Shown here in pieces: positions 16,292 to 25,098 of a stretch of 64,000 nt of DNA (positions are counted from its first letter, which is position 1; each line of letters opens with the position of its first letter). The position numbers and the translations under genes are program-made. The stretch lies in contig NZ_JACHMX010000001.1 in NCBI RefSeq assembly GCF_014205155.1, positions 2,914,001 through 2,978,000 of the forward strand, written 5' to 3'. The stretch comes from Amycolatopsis umgeniensis. Its GTDB lineage: Bacteria > Actinomycetota > Actinomycetes > Mycobacteriales > Pseudonocardiaceae. Under the pieces are notes generated by a model. That model did not search any database. It had not been told where the DNA came from and saw only the letters and a program-made list of their open reading frames with translations.

Positions 16292-17262
16292 GCGACACCT
16301 TCGGGGCTCGCGCCCACGACGGGAACGGCGTCGGCGGTGAGGCTGTCGATCTCCGCGAGATCGTCCGCTGTCAGGTCGACATCGGCCGAGGCGAGACTGG
16401 CTTCGATGTTGGCCGCCTTGCGCGCGCCCACGATCGCGACGTGCACGCCCGGCTGGGCCAGCGTCCACGCGATCGCGAGCTGACTGACCGAGATCCCTTT
16501 GCCCGCGGCGAATTCCTTGAGCCTGTCGACGATGGCGAGGTTGCGGCGGAAGGTCTCTCCGGTGAACGCGGACGACCGCGAACGCCAGTCGGTCTTCTCG
16601 AACGTCGTCTCCGGTGTGAAGGAACCGGTCAGCAGGCCGCTGCCCAGCGGGCTGTATACGAGCACGCCGACGTCGTTTTTCCTTGCATACGGCAGAGGAT
16701 CGGCCTCGATGTCGCGGCGGAACAGGTGATACGGCGGTTGAAGGGTTTCGACTGGACGGGTCCTGTCGAAACCCTCCAGTTCGGCGGCGTCGTAGTTCGA
16801 GACTCCGATATGTCGGATCTTCCCGGCGTCGACGAACTCCTGCAGGATCCCCGCGGTCTCCTCGGCCGGAGCGTCGGAATCGGGCCAGTGGATCTGGTAG
16901 AGGTCGATGTGATCCACGTCGAGGAAGCGGAGGCTGTCCTCGATGCCCTGCGTCAACCACTCGCGCCGGGAGTCGCGCGGACGTTCGGAACGTGGCTTGA
17001 TGCCACCCTTCGTGGCGATGACGAGGTTCTCGCGGTCGCGCTTGAGTTCGTCGCGCAACGCCTTTCCGAGCATCGCCTCGGATTTCCCGAACCCGTAGGC
17101 CTGAGCGGTGTCGAAGAAGTTGACCCCGAGTTCGCGGGCGTGGTGGATCGCGGCGATCGCCGCGTCCTCGTCGAACGAACCCCAGTCCCCGCCGAGTTGC
17201 CAGGTGCCGAAGGCGATCCTCGACACCTCGAGACCGCTCCTGCCCAATGTCGTCGTGCGCAT
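16288..17262 (-). CDS. Aldo/keto reductase
   Basis: 324 residues from the ATG at 17262. TIM-barrel AKR motifs are present: GTWQLGGDWG, the catalytic Asp/Tyr segment NFFDTAQAYGFGKSE, HIDLYQIHWPDSD, and the NADPH-binding GARKAANIEASLAS near the C-terminus. It reduces carbonyls with NADPH. It is divergent from an ArsR regulator and shares overlapping stop codons with pqqB, but nothing ties it to PQQ. A longer in-frame extension upstream is antisense to the ArsR gene. Confidence 0.9.
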   Translation of the reverse strand: MRTTTLGRSGLEVSRIAFGTWQLGGDWGSFDEDAAIAAIHHARELGVNFFDTAQAYGFGKSEAMLGKALRDELKRDRENLVIATKGGIKPRSERPRDSRREWLTQGIEDSLRFLDVDHIDLYQIHWPDSDAPAEETAGILQEFVDAGKIRHIGVSNYDAAELEGFDRTRPVETLQPPYHLFRRDIEADPLPYARKNDVGVLVYSPLGSGLLTGSFTPETTFEKTDWRSRSSAFTGETFRRNLAIVDRLKEFAAGKGISVSQLAIAWTLAQPGVHVAIVGARKAANIEASLASADVDLTADDLAEIDSLTADAVPVVGASPEGVA

Positions 17263-17333
17263 ACCTCCAGCAGAACACAGACATCGGATCATTGCACCGG
17301 ATCTCCCGGCCAACGAAACCCCCAAATAACTGT

Positions 17334-17371
17334 TTGACGGTTGGCGTCCCGGCAGTCGATACTCGGCCTCA
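17334..17371 (+). promoter_or_regulatory. Promoter of the ArsR regulator, probably leaderless
   Basis: TTGACG (17334-17339) and GATACT (17358-17363) are separated by 18 bases, and the ATG begins 8 bases after the -10. Transcription would start at or next to the initiation codon, and there is no Shine-Dalgarno in front of it. Confidence 0.55.
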
Positions 17372-17883
17372 TGTCCGAGTCCCCCAGTCTCGACGGGTTG
17401 CGCGTCCTCGCCCATCCCGTGCGGCTGCGCATTCTGTCGCTTTTGACCGGTGTCGCGATGAGTGCGGCCGAAGCCGCGCGTGAACTCGGTGAGACCCAAG
17501 CGAATATCAGCTATCACCTGCGGCGGCTGCACGAGGCCGGACTGCTCGACGTCGCCGAGGAGGTCCGGATCCGGGGCGGACTGGCGAAACGCTACCGGCA
17601 CGATCCGGAGTCCGGTGGCCGGTTCGCGTCGACGAATCCGCAGGAGGAACAGCTCCTCATCGCGGCGATGGCCGAAGAACTCAAGCGGCGCGGCGAATTC
17701 CTCGGTCAACAGGGTTCGGCGACCGACGCGGAGATCTGGGTCGACCGCGAGAACTGGGAAAAGGCGCTCGAACACGCTCGCGAACTGAGCGAGCTTCTGC
17801 ATGCGGCCGCACGGCCGCCCCGCACCCGGGGCACGATCCCGGTCAGCGCGACGGTTTCGCTGTTCGAAATGACGCGATCGTGA
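17371..17883 (+). CDS. ArsR-family winged-helix transcriptional regulator
   Basis: 170 residues. An N-terminal HTH (VLAHPVRLRILSLL, then ELGETQANISYHLRRLHEAGLL) is followed by a predicted wing (LAKRYRHDP) and a helical C-terminal extension. No cysteine metal-sensing motif is visible, so it probably senses something other than metal. The stop overlaps the start of the MFS gene (GTGA), so it probably controls that exporter. Confidence 0.87.
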   Translation: MSESPSLDGLRVLAHPVRLRILSLLTGVAMSAAEAARELGETQANISYHLRRLHEAGLLDVAEEVRIRGGLAKRYRHDPESGGRFASTNPQEEQLLIAAMAEELKRRGEFLGQQGSATDAEIWVDRENWEKALEHARELSELLHAAARPPRTRGTIPVSATVSLFEMTRS

Positions 17884-19100
17884 CATCACTGCGTGAGCCC
17901 TTACGCCACCACAACTTCCGATGGCTGATCGGCGGCCGCACGTTCGGGGAGTTCGGTAACGCCGTCGCCCCGCTCGCGCTGGCGTTCGCGGTGATCGACC
18001 TGACCGGTTCGGCCGTCGACATCGGCATCGTCGTGGGCGCCCGTTCGGTGGCGAGCGTCGTGTTGCTGCTGTTCGGCGGGGTACTGGCGGACCGGTTGCC
18101 CCGATCGGTGATCCTGCAGGGCACCGAACTCGCCGCCACGCTGACCCAGGCGACCATCGCCGCGAGCGTCCTTTGTGGATTCGCGTCGATCCCGCTGCTG
18201 GTCGGACTGAGTGTGGTCAACGGCGCGGTGGCGGCGATCTCCGCGCCCGCCTCGGCGTCGCTCACCCCGTTGACGGTTCCCGCGACCCTGCTGGCGCAGG
18301 CCAACGCGCTGGGCAGGCTGCTCTCGAACTCCGGCCGGATCGCCGGCGCCGGACTCGGCGGCGTTCTGGTCACCGCGGTCGGCCCGGGCTGGGCACTCGG
18401 CGGCAACGCGCTGCTGTTCCTGGGCTCCGCCCTGTCCTACCGGCGCATCCGGCTCAACCGCCGGGAACGAATTCCCGGCAGCCGCCCGCTGGCGGAACTC
18501 GCCGAGGGCTGGCGCGAGTTCCGGTCGCGGACCTGGGTGTGGGTCGTGGTCGTGCAGTTCATGGTGGTGAACGCCGTCATCGCCGGCGGGATCGGCGTGC
18601 TCGGTCCTGTCGTCGCCGACAGCTCCTTCGGCCGCACCGGCTGGGGATTCGCCCTCGCGGCGCAGACGATCGGCTCGCTCGTCGGCGGGATCCTCGTGGC
18701 CCGATGGCAGCCGCGGCGCGCGCTGTTCGTCGGCGTCGCGGTGATCCTTTTCGAAGCGCCGCCGTTGATCCTCCTCGGCCAAGCGCCCTGGCTGCCGCTG
18801 CTGCTGGCGGCCATGTTCGTCTCTGGCATGGCGATCGAGCAGTTCGTGGTGGCCTGGGACGTCTCGCTGCAGGAGAACGTGCCCGAGGAGAAACTCGCGC
18901 GCGTCTACTCCTACGACATGCTCGGTTCCTTCATCGCCCTGCCGCTCGGTCAGATGGCGGCGGGGCCTGCCGCGCAGCACTTCGGGGTCAGCACGACGCT
19001 GCTCGCTTGCGCCGCGCTGGTCGTGGCCGCCACCGGTCTCGCGCTGTGCAGCGGCCAGGTGCGCGGCCTGGTGCGGAAGACCCACGCCGCGCAACCCTGA
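17880..19100 (+). CDS. MFS transporter (EntS/DHA3-like exporter)
   Basis: 406 residues with about twelve hydrophobic segments. The N-terminal WLIGGRTFGEFGNAVAPLAL and the MFS motif A-like loop GGVLADRLPRSVI place it in the DHA3/EntS-like exporter group. The GTG start overlaps the ArsR stop by 4 bases. A drug or metabolite exporter under its own regulator is the likely role; the substrate is unknown. Confidence 0.85.
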   Translation: MTSLREPLRHHNFRWLIGGRTFGEFGNAVAPLALAFAVIDLTGSAVDIGIVVGARSVASVVLLLFGGVLADRLPRSVILQGTELAATLTQATIAASVLCGFASIPLLVGLSVVNGAVAAISAPASASLTPLTVPATLLAQANALGRLLSNSGRIAGAGLGGVLVTAVGPGWALGGNALLFLGSALSYRRIRLNRRERIPGSRPLAELAEGWREFRSRTWVWVVVVQFMVVNAVIAGGIGVLGPVVADSSFGRTGWGFALAAQTIGSLVGGILVARWQPRRALFVGVAVILFEAPPLILLGQAPWLPLLLAAMFVSGMAIEQFVVAWDVSLQENVPEEKLARVYSYDMLGSFIALPLGQMAAGPAAQHFGVSTTLLACAALVVAATGLALCSGQVRGLVRKTHAAQP

Positions 19101-19143
19101 CCTCACCGGCGATAGCAAAGGTCCCTTGCTCTCTTTCCGCAGG

Positions 19144-20520
19144 TCACGGCCAGGGACGGACCTCTTCGAGGAGTTTCGCGACCGCGAGCACCAGGTCGTC
19201 GGAGTGCCGAGGGCCGATGATCTGCAGGCCGACCGGGAGCCCACCGGAGGTGCGGCCCGCCGGAACGCTGATGGCGGGCTGCTGGGTCATGTTGAACGGG
19301 TAGGTGAACGGCGTCCAGTCCGGCCAGCCGCTCAGCCCGCTGCCCGGCGGCACCTCGTGCCCGGCCTCGAAGGCGGCGATCGGGAGGGTCGGCGTGATGA
19401 GCACGTCGTACCGCGTGTGGAACTCGCCCATCAGGATGCCCAGCGCGGCCCGCTCGGCGTTGGCGCCGAGGTAGTCGCTCGCCGAGAAGGTCTTGCCGAA
19501 CTCCCACACCTTCCGCAGCCCCGGGTCGACCATCGCATCCGAACCGGTGGGGAAGGTGTCCAGCCACTTGGCCGCACCCGTCGACCACAGGATGTCGAAA
19601 GCGTCTTTGGGGTCGGTGAAGCCGGGATCGGCCTCTTCGATGTGCAGGCCCGCGTCGCCCAGCGACTCGACCGCGGCCTTGACGATCGCCGCGACCTCCG
19701 GGTCGACGTCGACATAGCCGAGGGTCGGCGAGAAGGCGGCGTTCAGCCCTCGCACATCCCGGCGTACCGCTTCACGGAAGGTCGAGACGGGCGGGGCGAG
19801 CGCGGCCGGGTCGCGGTAGTCGGGCATCGCGAGGACGTCGAGGAGCAACGCGGTGTCGTCCACCGAACGCGCCATCGGACCGGCGTGCGACAGCGGCCCG
19901 AACGGGCTCGCCGGGAACAGCGGGATCCGACCGTGTGTCGGTTTGAGGCCGACGATTCCGCAGAACGAAGCCGGAATCCGGATCGAGCCGCCGCCGTCGG
20001 TGCCGACGGAGAGTTCGCCCATCCCGGCCGCGACCGCCGCGGCGCTCCCCCCGCTGGACCCGCCCGCCGTCGTCGACAGGTCGTGCGGGTTGCGGGTGAT
20101 CCCGGTCAGCGTGTTGTCGGTGACGCCCTTCCACGCGAGTTCCGGCGTCGTGGTCTTTCCCAGCAGCACCAAGCCGTTCTCGCGCAGTCGCGCGGTGACC
20201 GGGCTGTCGACGTCCCACGGCTGGTCGGGGTCGATGCACCGCGAACCGCGCAGCGTCGGCCAGCCCTGCGTCAGGAACATGTCCTTGATCGAGGCCGGGA
20301 CACCGTCGAGCCACCCGATCGGGTTCCCGTCCCGCCAGCGGATCTCGGACGCCTTCGCCTGTTCGAGCGCGCCATCGGCGTCGACCAGGCAGTAGGCGTT
20401 GGTCTCACCGTCCCGTTCTTCGATGACCCGCAACGCGTTCTGGGTGGCCTCGACCGGTGACAGCTCCCCCGTGGCATAAGCGGCGACGAGCTCACTCGCG
20501 GTCGACTTGGTGTCGTTCAT
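19144..20520 (-). CDS. Amidase (amidase-signature family)
   Basis: 458 residues. The Ser-cisSer-Lys triad is visible: Lys in [14 protein letters not shown], and the glycine/serine-rich signature [19 protein letters not shown] followed by [16 protein letters not shown]. It hydrolyses an amide to acid plus ammonia. The start ATG overlaps the stop of the D-2-hydroxyacid dehydrogenase gene (ATGA), so the two form an operon driven from the operator-bearing promoter at 21519-21558. The substrate is presumably an amide intermediate of the same pathway. Confidence 0.91.
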   Translation of the reverse strand: MNDTKSTASELVAAYATGELSPVEATQNALRVIEERDGETNAYCLVDADGALEQAKASEIRWRDGNPIGWLDGVPASIKDMFLTQGWPTLRGSRCIDPDQPWDVDSPVTARLRENGLVLLGKTTTPELAWKGVTDNTLTGITRNPHDLSTTAGGSSGGSAAAVAAGMGELSVGTDGGGSIRIPASFCGIVGLKPTHGRIPLFPASPFGPLSHAGPMARSVDDTALLLDVLAMPDYRDPAALAPPVSTFREAVRRDVRGLNAAFSPTLGYVDVDPEVAAIVKAAVESLGDAGLHIEEADPGFTDPKDAFDILWSTGAAKWLDTFPTGSDAMVDPGLRKVWEFGKTFSASDYLGANAERAALGILMGEFHTRYDVLITPTLPIAAFEAGHEVPPGSGLSGWPDWTPFTYPFNMTQQPAISVPAGRTSGGLPVGLQIIGPRHSDDLVLAVAKLLEEVRPWP

Positions 20521-21518
20521 CCGGCCCCTAACCCTTGGCGAAGCGTCTCCGACGGCACGTATCCGAGCTGCTTGTCCACGACATTGCGCAGCGGCTCCCC
20601 CGCGCGCCAGCGACGGAAGTTGTCCGCGAACACCTCTACCAGAGTGTTCCGCCAGCCGACGAAGTCGCCCGACATATGCGGCGATATCTGCACGTTTTCC
20701 ATGGTCCACAAAGGACTGTCCGAGGGCAGCGGCTCGGTGTCGAAGACGTCGAGCGCGGCACCGCCGAGCCGACCGTCCCGCAGCGCGCCGACCAGGTCGG
20801 ACGTGACGACGAGCTCGCCCCTGCCGACGTTGACGAACCGCGCGCCGGGCTTCATCGCCGCAAAGGCCTCCGCGTCGAACATGCCCTTTGTCCGCTCGGT
20901 CAGCGGCGCGACCGCGACGACGTAGTCCGCGTCGGGCAGATGACGGGCCAAGTCCGAAGAGGAGTACACGTCCCCGAAGTCGGGATCGTCCTCACGCGGA
21001 CGGCGTCCGACGCCTGCCACCGACATCCCGGCCGCCCGGAGCAACCGCGCGATCGACCGGCCGATCGGCCCGGTACCGACCACCAGGACCCGGCGTCCGG
21101 CGATCCGTTCGCTCTCACGGTGCTTCCACCGCCCCTGCCGCTGCAGGTCCCACGAACGGACAAAATCCTTGGCGAACGCGAGGACGACCCCGAGGACGTA
21201 CTCGGCTATCGCCCCGTCGAACACCCCACGCGAGTTGGTGAGCACGACGTCGCTTTCCCGCAGCCTCGGGAAGAGCACCGGATCGACGCCCGCGCTGGCG
21301 ATGTGCAGCCAGCGCAGCCTGTCGGCCGCGTGCCAGGCGCCAGGTACGGCGGTCGAGAGGAAGTCATAGACGAAGAGCGCGTCGGCTCCGGACAACGCAT
21401 CGGCCAGTCCGGCCTCGCCGGTGTAACGAACCACCACGTCGGCTTCGATAGCGCGCATGTCCGGTGGGCGAGCGTCTCCGCAGAGCACCGCCAGCACTGG
21501 GGTCTCCGAGGCTTTCAC
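20517..21518 (-). CDS. D-isomer-specific 2-hydroxyacid dehydrogenase
   Basis: 333 residues. The NAD-binding Rossmann motif VLVVGTGPIGRSIARLL is in the middle, the catalytic region includes VNVGRGELVVTSDLV (Arg), DVFDTEPLP (Glu) and ISPHMSGDFVG (His). It interconverts a D-2-hydroxyacid and a 2-oxoacid. I chose the GTG at 21518 because it lies 6 bases after a -10 (TACGGT) with a perfect -35 (TTGACA) and 17-base spacer, implying a leaderless transcript. An upstream in-frame extension to 21728 runs antisense into the next gene. Confidence 0.87.
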   Translation of the reverse strand: MKASETPVLAVLCGDARPPDMRAIEADVVVRYTGEAGLADALSGADALFVYDFLSTAVPGAWHAADRLRWLHIASAGVDPVLFPRLRESDVVLTNSRGVFDGAIAEYVLGVVLAFAKDFVRSWDLQRQGRWKHRESERIAGRRVLVVGTGPIGRSIARLLRAAGMSVAGVGRRPREDDPDFGDVYSSSDLARHLPDADYVVAVAPLTERTKGMFDAEAFAAMKPGARFVNVGRGELVVTSDLVGALRDGRLGGAALDVFDTEPLPSDSPLWTMENVQISPHMSGDFVGWRNTLVEVFADNFRRWRAGEPLRNVVDKQLGYVPSETLRQGLGAG

Positions 21519-21558
21519 GTTGACACCGTAAAAGTGGCTCGTATGATTGTCAACAATC
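21519..21558. promoter_or_regulatory. Interleaved divergent promoters with shared GntR operator (site 1)
   Basis: Minus strand: -35 TTGACA (21553-21548), 17 bases, -10 TACGGT (21530-21525), GTG at 21518. Plus strand: -35 TTGACA (21520-21525), 16 bases, -10 TATGAT (21542-21547). The operator GATTGTCAACAATC (21545-21558) overlaps the minus -35 and the plus -10. One bound dimer would therefore cover both promoters. The same motif recurs at 22373 and 27689. Confidence 0.75.
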
Positions 21559-21618
21559 CGAGGAACGACCCCCGGAGCACCGGACCTGTGGCAGCAGAAG
21601 TTCTCCGGAGGCTGAAAC

Positions 21619-22359
21619 TTGGATTTCGACTTATTGGAGTTCGAAGGCCCGTTGGCGCAGCGCGGCATCGGCGTGATCGCTCCCTTCGACCTCGCCCTGG
21701 AACGTGAGCTGTGGCGCTGGGTGCCCATGGAGGTGTCCCTCCATCTGGCACGGACGCCCTACGAACCCGTGCCCGTCAGCATGGAGATGGCCCAGCTCGT
21801 CAGCGACAGCAGGCATCTCGCCGCCGCCACGAGAGACGTGCTCCACGTGGAGCCCGAAGTCGTCGCCTATCTGTGCACCTCCGGCAGTTTCGTCAACGGT
21901 GTGGACTACGAACGCTCCTTGACCAAGGCCATCTGCGACGCGGGCGCTCCGGACGCCGTCACCACCTCCGGGGCGCTGGCCGAGGTCCTGCACCAGCTCG
22001 ACCTCCACCGGGTCTCGGTACTGACGCCCTACGACGGCGACCTGACCGGGAAGCTGCACGACTTCCTGGACGAGCTCAGCGTGGACACCGTCTCGAGCGA
22101 CCACCTCGGCCTGGGCGGCGGCATCTGGAAGGTGAGCTACCGGACCATCGCCGAACGCATCCTCGCCGCCGACCACGCCGACGCGGAGGCCATCTTCGTC
22201 AGCTGCACGAACCTCCCCACCTACGATCTGATCGAGCCGCTCGAAAGCGCCCTCGGCAAACCCGTCCTCACCGCGAACCAGCTCACGATGTGGGCGTGCC
22301 TCCGGCGGATGAACCTGCCGATCGTCGGTCCCGGCAAGTGGCTCCGCGAGGTCGATTGA
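21619..22359 (+). CDS. Asp/Glu racemase superfamily protein, maleate isomerase-like (two-cysteine form)
   Basis: 246 residues. Both catalytic cysteine positions of the superfamily are kept: YLCTSGSFVNG in the N-terminal half and FVSCTNLPTYD in the C-terminal half. This pattern fits maleate cis-trans isomerase (maleate to fumarate) or a related racemase. It starts at a TTG preceded at 7 bases by GGAGG, and is divergent from the D-2-hydroxyacid dehydrogenase. A paralogue follows 43 bases downstream. The exact reaction is not provable from sequence. Confidence 0.82.
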   Translation: MDFDLLEFEGPLAQRGIGVIAPFDLALERELWRWVPMEVSLHLARTPYEPVPVSMEMAQLVSDSRHLAAATRDVLHVEPEVVAYLCTSGSFVNGVDYERSLTKAICDAGAPDAVTTSGALAEVLHQLDLHRVSVLTPYDGDLTGKLHDFLDELSVDTVSSDHLGLGGGIWKVSYRTIAERILAADHADAEAIFVSCTNLPTYDLIEPLESALGKPVLTANQLTMWACLRRMNLPIVGPGKWLREVD

Positions 22360-22386
22360 CCTCTTCCCCTACGATTGTCGACAATC
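22356..22386 (+). promoter_or_regulatory. GntR operator, site 2, over an internal promoter
   Basis: GATTGTCGACAATC (22373-22386) is a perfect 14-base palindrome lying between the two racemase-superfamily genes. A weak promoter TTGACC (22356-22361), 18-base spacer, GACAAT (22380-22385) overlaps it. It is the best match to the motif in the window. Confidence 0.72.
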
Positions 22387-22402
22387 TGCCTCCGGAGGTC
22401 CC

Positions 22403-23173
22403 GTGTCCATCTCGCCGCTCACCCCACCTGAGCCGCCGTCCGAGACGACCACGATCGGGTTCATCTACCCCGATCACGCGGCCGAAGACGACTATCCGCT
22501 CGCGGAGCAGCTTCTCGGCGGGGACATGGCCGGGATCAAGCTGCCGGTCGAGCACATCTACGGGACCGACCTGCACGCCGTGCCGGAGCTCCTGGACCTC
22601 GGCAGTGAAAGCCGTCTCGCCGACGGTGCCGCGCTGCTGGCCAAACACGAACCGGACGCGGTGGTGTGGGCGTGCACCAGCGGCAGCTTCGTCTACGGCT
22701 GGGAAGGCGCCCGCGACCAGGCCGACCGGCTGTCCGCCGTTGCCGGCGTCCCGGCGTCGAGCACCTCCTTCGCCTTCGTCCACGCCGCCCACGCCCTCGG
22801 CATCCGGCGGGTCGCGGTCGCCGCCAGCTACCCCGACGACGTCGCCCGGCTGTTCGTCGAGTTCCTCGGCGCCGGCGGGATCGAAGTGGTCTCGATGGGC
22901 AGCGCGGACATCGACACCGCCGCCGAGGTCGGCGAACTCAGCCCGGAAGCCGTCGTCGAACTCGCGGTGAGCCACGACCACCCGGCCGCCGACGCGCTGC
23001 TCGTCCCCGACACCGCCATGCGGACCCTCGGCGAGATCAACACGCTCGAGATCAGGCTCCGCAAGCCGGTGCTGACCGCCAACCAGGTCACCGTCTGGGA
23101 AGGCCTGCGGCTCACCGGGAAGTCCCCGCTCGTCCGCACACTGGGCGCGCTGTTCGGGCAGAGAGGCGACTGA
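22403..23173 (+). CDS. Asp/Glu racemase superfamily protein, maleate isomerase/arylmalonate decarboxylase-like (single-cysteine form)
   Basis: 256 residues. It is a divergent paralogue of the gene just upstream: the N-terminal cysteine remains (WACTSGSFVYGWEGA), but the second position reads LLVPDTAMRTL, with Asp instead of Cys. Loss of one of the two acid/base cysteines should prevent a simple two-base racemisation, so a decarboxylase or isomerase activity on a different substrate is likely. The start is GTG with CGGAGG 5 bases upstream, just behind operator site 2. Confidence 0.82.
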   Translation: MSISPLTPPEPPSETTTIGFIYPDHAAEDDYPLAEQLLGGDMAGIKLPVEHIYGTDLHAVPELLDLGSESRLADGAALLAKHEPDAVVWACTSGSFVYGWEGARDQADRLSAVAGVPASSTSFAFVHAAHALGIRRVAVAASYPDDVARLFVEFLGAGGIEVVSMGSADIDTAAEVGELSPEAVVELAVSHDHPAADALLVPDTAMRTLGEINTLEIRLRKPVLTANQVTVWEGLRLTGKSPLVRTLGALFGQRGD

Positions 23174-23176
23174 ACC

Positions 23177-23869
23177 ATGTCCTTGCCGGATATCGAGCCG
23201 GTCAGCCGGGAATCGACCGCCGGGATCATCGCGCGCCAGTTGCGGGACGCGATCATGACCGGCGCCCTGCCTCCCGGCACCCAGCTCGGTGAAACCGATC
23301 TGGCCTCCCGGTTCCAAGTGTCGCGGGGACCGCTGCGAGAGGCGATGCAGCACCTCGTCTCCGAAGGGCTCCTGCGCAGCGAGCGCCACCGGGGCCTGTT
23401 CGTGATCGACCTCGAACCCGGCGACGTCTACGACATCTACTCGGCGCGCTCCGCCATCGAGCGCGCCGCGATGCTGCGGGCCCTGCGCGGAGACCGGGAG
23501 AAGGTCGCCGCCGAACTCGAACAAGCCGTGGGCGCGATGGCCGTCGCCGCCGACGACGACGATCCGACAGCGCTCTCCTGGGCGGACCTCCGTTTCCACG
23601 AAGCACTGATCGACGCTTCCGGCAGCAAGCGGCTCGTGCGCATGGCGCGGACCCTGCTGATCGAGACCCGGATGTGCCTCACCGCACTGCAAGGGACCTA
23701 TCAGCAGGTCGAAGAGCGGGTCACCGAGCACACCAAGATCATCGAGGCTCTGCGCGCGGGCGACGAAGAGACCGCGTTGTCGCTGTTGGAAGCGCATATG
23801 GAAGACGCTGTCCAGCGGCTGGCCCCGGGGACCAGCCTTCGGGAGGGCGAAGCTCCCGCGGTGCCCTGA
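23177..23869 (+). CDS. GntR-family (FadR/FCD) transcriptional regulator of the surrounding catabolic cluster
   Basis: 230 residues. N-terminal winged helix: IMTGALPPGTQLGETDLASRF and VSRGPLREAMQHLVSEGLL. The C-terminal FCD domain has DLRFHEALIDASGS and EHTKIIEALRAGD with the histidines of the family's metal site. It lies 3 bases after the second racemase-like gene, within the operon. The three GATTGT-N2-ACAATC sites of the cluster match the FadR-subfamily operator shape, so it is very probably autoregulated and controls the amidase/dehydrogenase and aminotransferase units. Repression relieved by a pathway acid is inference. Confidence 0.9.
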   Translation: MSLPDIEPVSRESTAGIIARQLRDAIMTGALPPGTQLGETDLASRFQVSRGPLREAMQHLVSEGLLRSERHRGLFVIDLEPGDVYDIYSARSAIERAAMLRALRGDREKVAAELEQAVGAMAVAADDDDPTALSWADLRFHEALIDASGSKRLVRMARTLLIETRMCLTALQGTYQQVEERVTEHTKIIEALRAGDEETALSLLEAHMEDAVQRLAPGTSLREGEAPAVP

Positions 23870-23873
23870 GGAT

Positions 23874-24350
23874 TCAGCCACGGCCCCGCGCCCCCAGCAC
23901 CGGCTGCCCGCCCGTCCCACAGCGGAATTCCCTGTCCCACGGCCAATTGCCACGCTCGTCCTCGTAGACCAGTTGCAGGGCACGGAAATCGGCGCCGTAC
24001 ACGAGGACAGCGGTGAGCAGGTGTGCCGACGGCGCACTGAGCGAGACGGCCTCGAGCGCGGGCCACCCCACCTCCGCGGGCAGCACCTCGCCGGGTTCCG
24101 GCGGCCCCGACCGGACCACCTGCTGGGCGAAATAGTTCAGCAGCTGACCGGATCTTCGCTCTCTCAAGCCGGTGACGACGAGCTCCGGCAGCCCGGCGTC
24201 GGTGAGCCCGACCGTGTAAGCGAGGGCGGGATGGGCGGCTCCTCGCTCGACGGTCTGCACCATCCAGCCGTACTTCCGGATCAGCGGACGCACCTCCTCG
24301 GTGAGGTAGTCGTCGCGCGTCTTCCCGGGGTTGTCGCAATGCCAGCACAT
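23874..24350 (-). CDS. DUF4262 domain-containing protein
   Basis: 158 residues beginning MCWHCDNPGKTRDDYL, with HPALAYTVGLTDAGLPELVVTG, characteristic of DUF4262. The function of this family is not known. The Cys-x2-Cys near the N-terminus could bind metal or form a disulfide. An AGGAG Shine-Dalgarno lies 5 bases before the ATG. It converges on the GntR gene with a 4-base gap. Confidence 0.85.
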   Translation of the reverse strand: MCWHCDNPGKTRDDYLTEEVRPLIRKYGWMVQTVERGAAHPALAYTVGLTDAGLPELVVTGLRERRSGQLLNYFAQQVVRSGPPEPGEVLPAEVGWPALEAVSLSAPSAHLLTAVLVYGADFRALQLVYEDERGNWPWDREFRCGTGGQPVLGARGRG

Positions 24351-24790
24351 CGGTACTCCTCCAGTAGTCGAATCCGATGATCGACACTGTGCACCGGAGC
24401 ACCGACAAGAACTCACGGCCCGCGCGGCATTCCCGCCAGAAAGCGTTCTGTCACAACAAATTTTCGATGACAAGCCCTCTGGTTCCGAGCTGCGGCGATC
24501 GACTCGGGCTCCACCGAAGCCGCACTCGACCGTCTACGCGGAGTGCGGGATTCGCGGGAGCCTCGTAGCCTGCCGCTGACCGGGCGAGGCATGGCGAGTC
24601 TTCGACGTACGTGACCGCGAACGGCGATTCGAGTTTCCATTGAGAGGCAAGGACAAAATGGATTCGAGCGCGAAGGTTGCAAAGGCCTCCTCGAGGGATT
24701 CAGAGTCCCTCAAGGCGGGCCGGTATTTCCTTACCTACGTCTGACTTGCGTGAGGAGTGTGGTTGCACGGGACCATTCGGTGGCGGCAAC

Positions 24791-24841
24791 TCGAGTGGGG
24801 AAGATTCGGGACGTTGAACGTCCCACATCTTCCCCACTCGA
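24791..24841. repeat. Two-level hairpin with GGGACGT core
   Basis: Outer arms TCGAGTGGGGAAGA (24791-24804) and TCTTCCCCACTCGA (24828-24841) are perfect over 14 bases. The inner stem GGGACGT (24808-24814) / ACGTCCC (24818-24824) encloses a 3-base loop. Confidence 0.78.
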
Positions 24842-24907
24842 CCACACCAGCATCCAGCACAAGGGAATGGGGGGACACTCAGCGCCCAGATCGCCGAGCG
24901 ACGAGAC

Positions 24908-24956
24908 CGAGCGTGAAGGATTTGGGACGTCCAACGTCCCAAATCCTTCACGCTCG
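24908..24956. repeat. Perfect 23-bp hairpin with the same GGGACGT core
   Basis: Arms 24908-24930 and 24934-24956 are fully complementary, with a 3-base loop. The tip GGGACGT-CCA-ACGTCCC is nearly identical to the tip of the hairpin at 24791, whereas the outer stems differ entirely. This is a conserved tip on variable stems. Confidence 0.8.
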
Positions 24957-25042
24957 ACCGCTAGCCACACCAGCGGGCAAGCAAATCAGAGTCCCTCAAG
25001 GAGCCCTTCACGGTCCTGGCACCCGACATGACCAGCCCCGAA

Positions 25043-25065
25043 GTCATGAATGGACCGTTCATGAC
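25043..25065. repeat. Small hairpin GTCATGAA/TTCATGAC
   Basis: An 8-bp perfect stem with a 7-base loop about 35 bases past the end of the tartrate-type dehydrogenase gene (minus strand). It may act as its terminator, though there is no U-tract. Confidence 0.55.
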
Positions 25066-25098
25066 ATCCGGGACTTGACACGCCTCTATGCGGATGGT

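Larger units (their letters stand above)
24351..25098. other. Gene-free interval carrying several hairpin repeats
   Basis: No reading frame here has a good start signal or recognisable protein. Bases 24351-24660 show nothing I can interpret. The rest holds the three hairpins listed separately plus degenerate half-copies of the 7221 hairpin arm (around 24680-24720, and TCCCTCAAGGAG near 24990). Confidence 0.6.

Noticed and set aside
24413..24682. An 89-codon minus-strand frame upstream of the DUF4262 gene
   Set aside because: Basic low-complexity translation, no start signal, no recognisable domain.
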